Assembly: GCF_003846135.1 (NCBI RefSeq) | Contig: NZ_RHHM01000003.1 | Location: 124,001 to 188,000 of the forward strand | Direction: 5' to 3' | Length of the DNA: 64,000 nucleotides | DNA from: Erwinia psidii | GTDB lineage: Bacteria; Pseudomonadota; Gammaproteobacteria; Enterobacterales; Enterobacteriaceae | Shown here: positions 50,147-58,277 of the stretch, in pieces | Layout of the letters: every line of letters starts with the position of its first letter | How positions within the stretch are numbered: position 1 is the stretch's first letter | Translations under genes and position numbers: made by a program | The notes under the pieces: generated by a model | What the model was told of the DNA's origin: nothing | What the model saw: the letters and a program-made list of their open reading frames with translations, nothing else | The model's database searches: none

Positions 50147-51622
50147 TCATTCAAATTCATTCCATGAACGACCATCGCGGGTGATCATCGCAACAGAGGC
50201 CACCGGCCCCCATGTGCCAGCCTGATAAGGCTTGGGCGCTTCATTATCCGCCGCCCACGCTTCCATAATTGAGTCCACCCATTTCCACGCTTCTTCCACT
50301 TCGTCACGACGCACAAACAAAGCCTGAATGCCACGCATGGTTTCCAGCAACAGACGTTCGTAGGCATCGGCAAGGTGAGACTGATTGAAGGTTTCAGAGA
50401 AGCTCAAATCCAGCTTAGTGGTTTGCAGATTATGTTTATGATCCAGCCCCGGCACCTTATTGAGGATCTGAATTTCCACACCTTCATCTGGCTGAAGACG
50501 AATGGTCAGCTTGTTCTGCGGTAGCTCCTGCCAGGAATCTTTAAACAGATTCAGGGCCGGGTTTTTGAAATAAACCACCACTTCGGAGCTTTTGGTTGGC
50601 AGACGTTTACCGGTGCGCAGATAGAATGGCACCCCTGCCCAGCGCCAGTCGTCAATATCCACCCGGATCGAAACGAAGGTTTCCGTGTTACTGGATTTAT
50701 TAGCGTCTTCTTCTTCCAGATAGCCGGGAACTTTTTTGCCCTGCACAAATCCCGCCGTGTACTGGCCGCGTACCGTTTTATCCCGCACGTTGGAATGGTC
50801 AATACGACGTAACGAACGCAGTACCTTTACTTTTTCATCACGAATGCGGTCAGCAGACAGATCGGCGGGCGGTGACATGGCAATCATGGTCAGCACCTGC
50901 AACAGGTGGTTCTGGATCATGTCTCTCATCTGACCGGCTTTGTCAAAATAGCCCCAGCGACCTTCGATACCAACCTCTTCCGCCACGGTGATCTGAACAT
51001 GGTCAATGGTCCGGTTATCCCAGTTTGATGCAAACAGCGAATTGGCAAAACGCAATGCCAGCAGATTCAGTACCGTCTCTTTACCCAGATAATGATCGAT
51101 GCGGAATACCTGATTCTCTTCAAAGTATTCACCGACCTGGTCGTTGATCTCCTGAGAGGTTTCCAGCGAGGTGCCCAGCGGTTTCTCCATCACCACGCGG
51201 GCAGGCTGTGCGTTCAGTTTGGCCGTCCCCAGCCCCTTACAGATAGCGCCAAATGTGCCAGGCGGCATGGCAAAATAGTTGATGGTAACGCGCTGTTTCT
51301 GGTCCAGCATTTTACCGAGTTTGGTAAAGTGACCGGTATCGTTGACGTCGAGGTTACAGAAATCGAGCCGGCTACTCAGCTTGTCCCAAAGCACTTCATC
51401 AATCTTATCCTTCATGAAAGTTTCCAGTGCTTCGCGCACAATCTTGGTCCAGGCTGCTTTATCCCAGTCCGCGCGTCCCACGCCGATGATACGCGACTCT
51501 TCATGAATCTGGCCGGCTTTCTCTAACTGATACAGGGAAGGCAACAGTTTCCGGCGAGCAAGATCGCCTTTGGCACCGAAAATAACCAGATCGCATGCCT
51601 GGGCCATTTGTGTAACCGCCAT
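50147..51622 (-). CDS. zwf: Glucose-6-phosphate 1-dehydrogenase Zwf
   Basis: 491 residues, same as E. coli. NADP-binding GAKGDLARRK is at 16–25 and the active-site RIDHYLGKE lies at about 177–185. It commits glucose-6-phosphate to the oxidative pentose phosphate pathway. In this genome its product cannot feed an Entner–Doudoroff branch unless edd exists elsewhere. Upstream on the same strand is a short ORF–terminator unit. Confidence 0.97.
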   Translation of the reverse strand: MAVTQMAQACDLVIFGAKGDLARRKLLPSLYQLEKAGQIHEESRIIGVGRADWDKAAWTKIVREALETFMKDKIDEVLWDKLSSRLDFCNLDVNDTGHFTKLGKMLDQKQRVTINYFAMPPGTFGAICKGLGTAKLNAQPARVVMEKPLGTSLETSQEINDQVGEYFEENQVFRIDHYLGKETVLNLLALRFANSLFASNWDNRTIDHVQITVAEEVGIEGRWGYFDKAGQMRDMIQNHLLQVLTMIAMSPPADLSADRIRDEKVKVLRSLRRIDHSNVRDKTVRGQYTAGFVQGKKVPGYLEEEDANKSSNTETFVSIRVDIDDWRWAGVPFYLRTGKRLPTKSSEVVVYFKNPALNLFKDSWQELPQNKLTIRLQPDEGVEIQILNKVPGLDHKHNLQTTKLDLSFSETFNQSHLADAYERLLLETMRGIQALFVRRDEVEEAWKWVDSIMEAWAADNEAPKPYQAGTWGPVASVAMITRDGRSWNEFE

Positions 51623-51812
51623 TATATTCTCCTCGTTGCAGGATAAGCCTGACCTGCCAAATCCGTAACATTCAGGCTCTTATTGTAATTTTGTTTCAGT
51701 ACAATGTACTGCTTTTGCCCGGTCCACGTAAACCGACGCACGCCATTCCCGCACAGGTAAACATGGTTGTATAAAAATTACCTGGCCGTGTGGACAGCGG
51801 GTGCGTAATTTT

Positions 51813-51938
51813 TCAACTTTTTATGCTTTTATTTGCCGCGCTGAAAATCAGACACAGTTCAAACTCTGGTAAAAAAAAGCCGGCGAAGCCGACCGGCCCT
51901 CTGCTATCAGCGCTTGTATATTCTCTACAAAACGACAT
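51813..51938 (-). CDS. Candidate 41-residue leader peptide upstream of zwf
   Basis: ATG 51936–51938 has AAGGAG at ideal spacing (51944–51949). Translation runs 41 codons, starting MSFCREYTSADSRGPVGFAG, and passes through an intrinsic terminator that begins about 13 codons in. No family is recognised. It may be a regulatory leader, a chance ORF or the upstream end of an sRNA. Confidence 0.35.
   Translation of the reverse strand: MSFCREYTSADSRGPVGFAGFFLPEFELCLIFSAANKSIKS
51871..51898 (-). terminator. Terminator/attenuator between hexR remnant and zwf
   Basis: On the minus strand, GCCGG and CCGGC (51893–51897 with 51879–51883) form a stem with a 9-base loop containing a smaller GGC/GCC pairing option. 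Eight T residues follow (51871–51878). It lies 249 bp before zwf, in the same direction as zwf. Confidence 0.75.
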
Positions 51939-51993
51939 CGATTTCTCCTTTGATTGAAATCGCCAGAATGTATCAGTGGATGCCATTACGAAA

Positions 51994-52855
51994 ATGCTGG
52001 AAAAAATCCGGTCTCAGCTGGAAAACCTGGGTAAATCCGAGCGGAAAGCGGCCGAGGCGGTTCTTGCCGCCCCTGATGCCATCATTCATACCAGTATCGC
52101 TCTGCTGGCTCGTGAAGCCGGCGTCAGTCTTTCCTGCCATTACTTACCGGGTAAAGGTTTCCCGCATTTTAAATTACAGCGGGCACAAAGCGTCGCCACT
52201 GGCGCTCTGCCCTTGGGTCAACCGCGATATCAAAGAAGACGACAACGTGGAGGCCTTCGCAGGCAAGATATTCGAATCGCCAATGGCCGGTCTGGATTGT
52301 GTCCGCAGTCGTCTGGACAGTGGTGCCATCAACCACGCGGTGGACCTGCTGACCGCGGCAAAAAAGATTGCCTCTTTTGGCCTCGGTGCCTCAGCCACCG
52401 TTGCACAAGATGCGATGAATAAATTTTTTCGCTTTCATGTACCGGTCATCAGTTCCGATGATATTGTGATGCAGCGGATGTATTGTATAAACAGTGCACA
52501 GGGCGATGTCGTCGCGCTTATTTCCTGTACCGGACGCACTAAAAATTTAGTCGAACTGGCACAACTTGCACGGGAAAATAACGCCACGGTGCTGGCGATT
52601 ACCTCGCCAGATTCGCTGCTGGCGCGTGAAGCGACGCTGACACTGAATGTCGATGTGGCGACAGACACTGATGTCTGTATGCCAATGGTGTCGCGTCTGG
52701 CCCAGCTAACGCTGACCGACGTACTTGCCACAGGCTTTATCCTGCGGCGCGATGCAAGATTCCGCGATAATCTGATGCGAGTCAAAAGCGCACTGAGGGG
52801 TCACGATTTGATAAGGAAGATCTGTCGGTGCGACCAATCCGGCCTGAGTTACTGA
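51994..52855 (+). pseudogene. hexR: Disrupted hexR (RpiR-family repressor)
   Basis: Homology to HexR runs along the region but in three frames. The N-terminus (MLEKIRSQLENLGKSERKAA) is in one frame. The HTH segment that should read EPTVNRFCRSMDT is replaced by eight unrelated codons (52129–52152), 15 bp shorter. Near 52201–52215 about 4 extra bases shift the frame, after which WVNRDIKEDDNVEAF and the SIS effector domain (ALISCTGRTKNLVELAQLAREN) continue. A second shift at about 52795–52800 separates SRFDKEDLS. The usual start codon position reads ACG. HexR represses zwf, edd and eda; this copy cannot make a DNA-binding protein. It is divergent from zwf, upstream of pykA. Confidence 0.88.
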
Positions 52856-52964
52856 AGTGTCCAGTTCGTCAGGCCAACAGACACAGCCAGCATATTATAA
52901 AATTACTGAACATTTACAGGGATTGCTCCGGCATTACCCCTTTTCAAAGTCAACGGAGTCATAC

Positions 52965-54407
52965 ATGTCCAGACGTCTCAGAAGAACCAAGATCGTCACG
53001 ACCTTAGGTCCGGCAACCGATCGTGATAATAACCTCGAAAAAATCATCGCGGCCGGAGCCAACGTTGTCCGTCTTAACTTCTCTCATGGTACCCCGGAAG
53101 ATCACATGCTGCGTGCCAACAGCGTGCGCAGTATAGCGGCGAAACTTGGCCGACATGTTGCCATCCTGGGCGATCTTCAGGGACCAAAGATCCGCGTGTC
53201 CACCTTCAAAGAAGGCAAAGTGTTTCTGAGCGTAGGGGATCGTTTCCTGCTGGATGCCAGCCTGGCTAAAGGCGAAGGTGATAAGGATAAGGTCGGGATT
53301 GATTACAAAGGCCTGCCCGCTGACGTGGTCCCGGGCGATATTCTGTTACTGGATGATGGCCGCGTACAGCTTAAAGTGCTGGACGTTGAGGATATGAAAG
53401 TGTTTACCGAAGTGACCGTCGGCGGTCCGCTGTCCAACAATAAAGGGATTAACAAGCTGGGCGGTGGGCTGTCTGCCGAAGCGCTGACAGAGAAAGACAA
53501 GGCCGACATTCTTACCGCCGCCAAAATTAACTGTGACTATCTGGCCGTCTCTTTCCCACGCTGCGGTGAAGATCTTAACTATGCGCGACGCCTGGCGCGT
53601 GAAGCCGGTTGTGAAGCAAAAATTGTTTCCAAGGTGGAACGGGCTGAAGCCGTTGCCACCCAGGAAGCGATGGACGATATTATTCTGGCTTCTGACGTGG
53701 TGATGGTGGCGAGGGGCGATCTGGGCGTGGAGATTGGCGATCCTGAGCTGGTGGGGATTCAGAAAGCGCTGATCCGCAGGGCGCGTCAGTTAAACCGTTC
53801 GGTGATCACCGCAACCCAGATGATGGAGTCAATGATCACTAATCCGATGCCAACGCGGGCCGAAGTGATGGACGTGGCCAACGCCGTGCTGGATGGCACC
53901 GACGCAGTAATGCTCTCCGCCGAAACGGCCGCCGGGCAGTATCCTGCGGAGACGGTGACTGCGATGGCGAAGGTATGCCTGGGTGCAGAAAAAATTCCCA
54001 GTATCAACGTTTCCAAACACCGTCTGGATGTGCAGTTCGACAACATTGAAGAAGCCATTGCGATGTCAGCAATGTACGCCGCCAACCATCTGCAAGGCGT
54101 GACCGCGATTATCACCATGACCGAGTCGGGCCGCACCGCGTTGATGACTTCCCGGATCACCTCTGGCCTGCCGATTTTTGCCATGTCCCGCCATGAACGC
54201 ACGCTGAATCTTACCGCGCTATACCGCGGGGTGACGCCGGTTTATTTTGACAGTAATAACGATGGTGTGGCTGCGGCTCACGATGCCGTAAACCTGCTGC
54301 GTGACAAAGGGTTTCTGATGTCAGGCGATCTGGTTATTGTCACCCAGGGCGACGTGATGAGTACCACTGGCACCACCAATACCAGTCGTGTTCTGCGTGT
54401 TGAATAA
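52965..54407 (+). CDS. pykA: Pyruvate kinase II PykA
   Basis: 480 residues from ATG 52965 ([20 protein letters not shown]), with GGAG 9 bp upstream; the 36-codon upstream extension has no family match. Catalytic features are [17 protein letters not shown], the K-containing SKVERAEAV and [11 protein letters not shown]. It makes ATP and pyruvate from PEP; the E. coli isozyme is AMP-activated. It is followed by accessory DNA rather than by lpxM. Confidence 0.97.
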   Translation: MSRRLRRTKIVTTLGPATDRDNNLEKIIAAGANVVRLNFSHGTPEDHMLRANSVRSIAAKLGRHVAILGDLQGPKIRVSTFKEGKVFLSVGDRFLLDASLAKGEGDKDKVGIDYKGLPADVVPGDILLLDDGRVQLKVLDVEDMKVFTEVTVGGPLSNNKGINKLGGGLSAEALTEKDKADILTAAKINCDYLAVSFPRCGEDLNYARRLAREAGCEAKIVSKVERAEAVATQEAMDDIILASDVVMVARGDLGVEIGDPELVGIQKALIRRARQLNRSVITATQMMESMITNPMPTRAEVMDVANAVLDGTDAVMLSAETAAGQYPAETVTAMAKVCLGAEKIPSINVSKHRLDVQFDNIEEAIAMSAMYAANHLQGVTAIITMTESGRTALMTSRITSGLPIFAMSRHERTLNLTALYRGVTPVYFDSNNDGVAAAHDAVNLLRDKGFLMSGDLVIVTQGDVMSTTGTTNTSRVLRVE

Positions 54408-54437
54408 GCCTTAAGCTAACTGCAAACTGATGCAAAT

Positions 54438-54461
54438 ATCGCCATCCGTCAGGATGGCGAT
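54438..54461. terminator. Hairpin after pykA
   Basis: A perfect 10-bp stem ATCGCCATCC (54438–54447) with GGATGGCGAT (54452–54461) and a 4-base loop, 30 bp past the pykA stop. It lacks a T-tract. Confidence 0.6.
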
Positions 54462-54536
54462 AAGCCACTACCCTACCCTGTTTTATGGTTTCCGTGCTGT
54501 CACTCTCTCCGGCGGTATCGCTTTTCTGCTTTCTTC

Positions 54537-54963
54537 CGCTTACTGTTTTTCTGCTAATCAGGTATTTTCCTGTTATTTCGGCCTTCATAACTGCGGTATC
54601 TGCATCATCTTCCCCTGGCCCGAAATCATTACCCCGCCATGGGTGTTTCCTGAAACAGGGAAATTGCCGGACAGCCTTACTCCGTCCTTCCTTTCCAGAC
54701 AGACCATGACTTCCGGTAGTAAAAGCTGAAAGAGTATCTTGATCAAAAAGATCGCGCACTGCAGTTAATCAACTGGTTCAGTCCATATTCCTGTCTCTCT
54801 GTAAGCTTCTTTTCCCGCATTAGCTTCTGACATTCTGCAACGACGGCCGGGCTGACAGATATTCACCCAAACCACTTCCAGCAGGCCAGGTTTTATTCCC
54901 TTAATGGTTACAGGGCCTGGAACCGGGATCGCTCATGGGCCGGATTTTGCAAACGGGTAATGG
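54537..54963. repeat. Degenerate direct repeat, copy A (left of the microcin-like pair)
   Basis: About 430 bp that align in the same orientation with 55850–56366. The best-matched blocks are CTGTCTCTCTGTAAGCTTCT (54791–54810) and the bases after it, and CCTTAATGGTTACAGGG. On the minus strand both copies encode MSEANAGKEAYRETG followed by diverged sequence. Copy A stops after 22 codons, and its heptamer tract is reduced to a single AGCTGAAAG-like unit. No family is recognised; it looks like a decayed duplicated gene. Confidence 0.75.
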
Positions 54964-55009
54964 AAAAGGCCAATTTTATGGCCTCATATAGGTTTTTATG
55001 TGGCTTCTG

Positions 55010-55258
55010 CTATTCAGCTTTTTCAGTATCTTTAACGCTAAAATAGTGAAGGAATATTTTTCTCAACACACCATATATCGCACAGATTGTTATGCAGCCA
55101 ATAATAAGCCGGGCTGGTTTCTGAGGAAGGAAAGACCATGCATCACCATGCCAAATCCCAGCACTTTTTAATAATGAAAGTGATATATTTGAACTCACGA
55201 TAATGACCAGTAATTTTCCGAAGTTAAGGGATTTTTTTGAAATTTTTACCACGTACAT
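55010..55258 (-). CDS. Candidate immunity protein, 82 residues, two membrane segments
   Basis: It starts at ATG 55256–55258, overlapping the last 13 bp of the upstream peptide gene in another frame, so coupled translation is likely. Two hydrophobic stretches at about 15–33 (KLLVIIVSSNISLSLL) and 51–66 (LIIGCITICAIYGVL) are separated by a short hydrophilic part containing WHGDAWSF, and the protein ends in a basic then acidic tail. Size, topology and tight linkage fit inner-membrane immunity proteins of class II microcins (70–95 residues). No sequence family is recognised, so the role is inferred from context. Confidence 0.5.
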   Translation of the reverse strand: MYVVKISKKSLNFGKLLVIIVSSNISLSLLKSAGIWHGDAWSFLPQKPARLIIGCITICAIYGVLRKIFLHYFSVKDTEKAE

Positions 55259-55542
55259 TGCCCCGGTGACACGCTACCGCCTCCCCCATTATTATTATGC
55301 CCCTCGGTGCATGACTTTACCGCCCCCCATGGCCCATCTTTGGCACCATTCATTATGCCTGTTGCAATATCACTGATGCATTGAGAGTCAACGTCTGCAT
55401 AAATATCCACATCATTTCGATTCCACCCCGTTCGTCCAGCGCTTGCTGTGCTGCCTCTGCTATACACCCCTTCATAGTTAGTGTTAGCATTTGCAACGGA
55501 AACCTCGTTTAATTCAGTCGGAAAAATTTTTCTGAAAGTCAT
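55246..55542 (-). CDS. Candidate class II microcin/bacteriocin precursor, 98 residues
   Basis: The N-terminus MTFRKIFPTELNEVSVANAN contains ELNEVS (10–15), like the L-x-E-(I/L/M)-x-x-V-S stretch of double-glycine leaders (microcin V LNELDSVSGG); the GG itself is not conserved. The mature part is Gly/Asn-rich, with IATGIMNGAKDGPWGAVK (59–76), C55, C78 and C96, and ends GGGGSVSPGQCTW. A GGGGA site lies about 10 bp upstream of the ATG in very AT-rich DNA. It is followed at once by a membrane protein gene that could confer immunity. No exporter gene is in the window. It could also be an unrelated small secreted protein. Confidence 0.5.
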   Translation of the reverse strand: MTFRKIFPTELNEVSVANANTNYEGVYSRGSTASAGRTGWNRNDVDIYADVDSQCISDIATGIMNGAKDGPWGAVKSCTEGHNNNGGGGSVSPGQCTW

Positions 55543-55849
55543 TAAAAAGAATCCCCATATAATTTAACATCACCTGCCTTTGCATAAGGCAATCAATATA
55601 TCCCATCTTTCAGCCAGAGATGCAAACCATGTACGTTATATCAGTTGTTTATAAATTTTTCTTAAATCATAATCCTGTAAAAATTATGAATCACTTTTGA
55701 AAAAAATAATTTTAAATAATCCTACCATTTACGAAATTATATAACCTTGTTCACAGTAGTCATTAATCCGTCTTTTTAGCAGAGGCGGTTGGTGCGGAGG
55801 CTAAAATTCCGCTCCTCACACATCATCAGGCGGCAAGGACTTATCTTCA
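55543..55849. other. AT-rich upstream region of the microcin-like pair
   Basis: This 307-bp stretch is visibly poorer in G+C than its neighbours, particularly around 55600–55760. It probably holds the promoter of the minus-strand pair. I see no ORF with coding character and no operator I can name. Confidence 0.5.
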
Positions 55850-55888
55850 GCTTACTGCTTTTCTGTTAATTACCTGTCATTCCGGCAT

Positions 55889-56209
55889 TCACACCTGCGA
55901 TATCTGCATCATCTTCCCTGGCCCGACATAATGCCCCCGTGATTTGTGTTTCCCGAAACAGGGAAAATTGCCAGACAGCCTTATTGCCGCCCTTACCTTC
56001 AGACAGGCCATGACTTGCGGTACTGAGAGCTGAGAGCTGAGAGCTGAGAGCTGAGAGCTGAGAGCTGAGAGCTGAGAGCTGAGAGCTGAGAGGGTATCTT
56101 CATCAAAAAGACCGCCCGGTGCGATTAATTCAACTGGCTGAATATCAGGTGATTTTGTCAATATGCCTGTCTCTCTGTAAGCTTCTTTTCCCGCATTAGC
56201 TTCTGACAT
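55889..56209 (-). CDS. Hypothetical 106-residue ORF in repeat copy B, probably a gene remnant
   Basis: It begins MSEANAGKEAYRETGI; residues about 37–59 consist of LSSQLSA units produced by the 7-bp repeat, and the tail is RLSGNFPCFGKHKSRGHYVG. The copy A version carries stops and shifts, and an upstream frame in both copies is also conserved. It may be a truncated piece of a larger protein. No family is recognised. Confidence 0.25.
   Translation of the reverse strand: MSEANAGKEAYRETGILTKSPDIQPVELIAPGGLFDEDTLSALSSQLSALSSQLSALSSQLSVPQVMACLKVRAAIRLSGNFPCFGKHKSRGHYVGPGKMMQISQV
56024..56092. repeat. Heptanucleotide tandem repeat (TGAGAGC)9
   Basis: Nine perfect TGAGAGC units (56024–56086) plus a partial TGAGAG. 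Because 7 is not a multiple of 3, gain or loss of a unit changes the frame of the minus-strand ORF that crosses it. The corresponding point of copy A has only one imperfect unit. Confidence 0.95.
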
Positions 56210-56400
56210 TTTAAAACGACGTCCTGGCTAACAGTATTGGTAATGCCACAGCACCAGACTACTTCCAGTAGCAGATTATGTTTTATTTCCTTAATGGTTA
56301 CAGGGTCAATAACCAGGATTTTTCATCGGGCCGTTTTGCCGGCACCGCCATTACAGACCGGTAATGATACCCACAAAACGAGATTTTAGCCGCCCCTCAT

Positions 56401-56422
56401 AATTGTGATCCAGATCACGTTT
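56401..56422. promoter_or_regulatory. CRP-cAMP binding site upstream of dfoJ
   Basis: AATTGTGATCCAGATCACGTTT agrees with the 22-bp CRP consensus AAATGTGATCTAGATCACATTT at most positions, including TGTGATC and GATCAC. Its centre is about 90 bp upstream of the predicted transcription start. Confidence 0.75.
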
Positions 56423-56466
56423 TTATCATTAACAACACTTATAACAAATTTGTCACAACAATCCTA

Positions 56467-56494
56467 TTGAATGATAATGATTAGCATTTATAAT
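56467..56494 (+). promoter_or_regulatory. Predicted sigma-70 promoter of the dfo operon
   Basis: TTGAAT (56467–56472), a 16-bp spacer and a perfect TATAAT (56489–56494). This predicts a start near 56501 and a leader of about 215 nt before dfoJ. Confidence 0.65.
56473..56491. promoter_or_regulatory. Fur box of the dfo operon
   Basis: GATAATGATTAGCATTTAT matches 14 of 19 positions of GATAATGATAATCATTATC. It fills the spacer between the -35 and -10 elements, so Fe-Fur binding would block RNA polymerase. Confidence 0.8.
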
Positions 56495-56715
56495 CCCATT
56501 CTCATTAGTAAAGCATCCAAAAAGGTATTAAAACCATACAAAAAACGGGTTTTTTAGCTTAAGTAAGCCAATACACCCACTCAATATGCGAAATGCACAG
56601 TAAATCACCTCAACAATAAATTAACAAAACTGAACTGACGACGCGCCGTCAGGCGTCACACGCTGTCATTGACTCGGGCGGCAGGGCTTTTCACGTCTTC
56701 AATAAGGAACACATT

Positions 56716-58269
56716 ATGGTTTTACGTACGCAAACTCAGCCAGTGCAACAGCTGCATCCTGTCCCGGATACCTGCGGCCATCAGCGGTATATTTTCAACG
56801 ATCGGCAGTTGGCCGCGTGGAACCAGCAAACTCAGGATGTTATGGCACTTCTTGACAACACCCTGAAGGGTGTTGAAAAGCCATTCAGCGGTATTCTGCC
56901 CCATGAGCTGGCGCCGCAGTTTTCCGGGGTCGATCTGGACGTACCGCTTGGCTGCAATCAGGCTGCACTGGAAGAACTGAAAGCGTTATATTTGCGTGAT
57001 GCGGTGTGGTTCCATCATCCTAAATATGTGGCTCACCTCAACTGTCCGGTGGTGCTCCCCTCCCTGATGGCTGAACAGATCATGGCGGCGGTTAACAGTT
57101 CTGTGGATACCTGGGATCAGAGCGCGGGAGGCACCCTGATTGAACAGAAGGTGACGGACTGGACACTGAGCCGCATTGGACTGCCAGAGACGGCAGATGG
57201 CATTTTTACCAGCGGTGGCACACAGTCCAATCTGATGGCAATGTTACTGGCGCGTGACAGCTGGTGTGCCGCACATCATCCAGGGCATCTGATTAAGCAC
57301 CGTGGTCTGCCTCAGGATGCGGCCAAATGGCGGGTGTTTACCTCGCGGTTAAGTCACTTCAGCATTCAGAAATCAATGGCAATCCTCGGTCTTGGTTACG
57401 ACGCGGTGGTCCCGGTGGATTACGATGAGCATTTCCGTATGGATGCCACCTTGCTGGAGCAGGAAATTCAGCGCTGCCACCAGCAAGGGTTGATCCCGAT
57501 TGCAGTTGTCGCCACCAGCGGCACCACGGATTTTGGCAGTATCGATCCCCTTCAGGAAGTTGCCCGTCTTTGCCAGCACTACGGCCTGTGGATGCACGTT
57601 GACGCTGCTTATGGCTGTGGTCTGCTGGTTTCAGAGCAGCACCGTCAGCGTCTGAAAGGCATTGAACTGGCCGATTCAGTCACGGTGGATTATCACAAGT
57701 CCTTCTTCCAGACGGTCAGTTGCGGCGCATTCTTTGTCCGCGACAAACAACATCTGGGCCATGTGACACATCATGCGGATTATCTCAACCCGCTGAGCGC
57801 CCAGCAGGAAGGCACACCGAATCTGGTTAATAAAAGTATTCAGACCACCCGTCGCTTTGACGCCCTGAAAATGTGGCTGACGCTGCGCGTTATGGGGCCG
57901 GCGGCGCTGGGAGAGGCTTTCGACGCGATCATGGCCCTGACTCAGAGCGCACACCAGTTACTGTCGGCACATCCCTCGATTGAAGTGCTGCACGCGCCGG
58001 AACTGACCACCCAGATTTTCCGCTATGTCCCACGTCCCGGCATGAGCGATGCCGCCGTTGACGGGATCAATGCCGCCATTCGCAAGTCACTTTTCCGCTC
58101 CGGCAATGCGGTTATCGCGGGTACCAAAGTGAACGGTCGTCAGTATCTGAAATTCACCCTGCTGAATCCCATCACCACTGTGGCGGATCTTGAAGACGTC
58201 ATTGCACTGATTGTGCATTACGGACGCGAGCAGCTACGCGCTGCAACATTCAGTTCGGCAAACCAGTGA
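56716..58269 (+). CDS. dfoJ: DfoJ, lysine decarboxylase of desferrioxamine synthesis
   Basis: 517 residues, group II PLP-dependent decarboxylase. HVDAAYG (294–300) and the PLP lysine K328 in TVDYHKSFFQ are intact, together with TSGTTDFGSIDP. By homology to the Erwinia/Pantoea dfoJAC genes it makes cadaverine from lysine, the first step to desferrioxamine. It is the first gene of the operon, with Fur box, CRP site and promoter upstream and an AAGGA ribosome-binding site. A DABA- or other amino-acid decarboxylase role is the alternative if taken alone, but the neighbours favour desferrioxamine. Confidence 0.92.
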   Translation: MVLRTQTQPVQQLHPVPDTCGHQRYIFNDRQLAAWNQQTQDVMALLDNTLKGVEKPFSGILPHELAPQFSGVDLDVPLGCNQAALEELKALYLRDAVWFHHPKYVAHLNCPVVLPSLMAEQIMAAVNSSVDTWDQSAGGTLIEQKVTDWTLSRIGLPETADGIFTSGGTQSNLMAMLLARDSWCAAHHPGHLIKHRGLPQDAAKWRVFTSRLSHFSIQKSMAILGLGYDAVVPVDYDEHFRMDATLLEQEIQRCHQQGLIPIAVVATSGTTDFGSIDPLQEVARLCQHYGLWMHVDAAYGCGLLVSEQHRQRLKGIELADSVTVDYHKSFFQTVSCGAFFVRDKQHLGHVTHHADYLNPLSAQQEGTPNLVNKSIQTTRRFDALKMWLTLRVMGPAALGEAFDAIMALTQSAHQLLSAHPSIEVLHAPELTTQIFRYVPRPGMSDAAVDGINAAIRKSLFRSGNAVIAGTKVNGRQYLKFTLLNPITTVADLEDVIALIVHYGREQLRAATFSSANQ

Positions 58270-58277
58270 GAGATGCT

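Larger units (their letters stand above)
55850..56366. repeat. Degenerate direct repeat, copy B (right of the microcin-like pair)
   Basis: It aligns with copy A at 54537–54963, longer mainly because of a heptanucleotide tract and small insertions. It retains an open minus-strand frame (55889–56209, 106 codons) starting MSEANAGKEAYRETGILTK and continuing IQPVELIAPGGLFDEDTLSA, then the tract-encoded LSSQLSA repeats. An upstream frame (IDPVTIKEIKHNLLLEVVW) suggests that the parent gene was longer and is frameshifted. Confidence 0.75.

Noticed and set aside
49863-50225. 120-codon plus-strand ORF between eda and zwf
   Set aside because: It runs antisense into the end of zwf and shows no family features or ribosome-binding site.
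54340-54759. 139-codon minus-strand ORF overlapping the pykA end
   Set aside because: Its first part is the copy A repeat and the rest is antisense to pykA; an intact gene is not supported.
56024-56092. Short tandem repeat considered as a CRISPR array
   Set aside because: Units are 7 bp with no spacers, and no cas genes are nearby; it is a simple sequence repeat.
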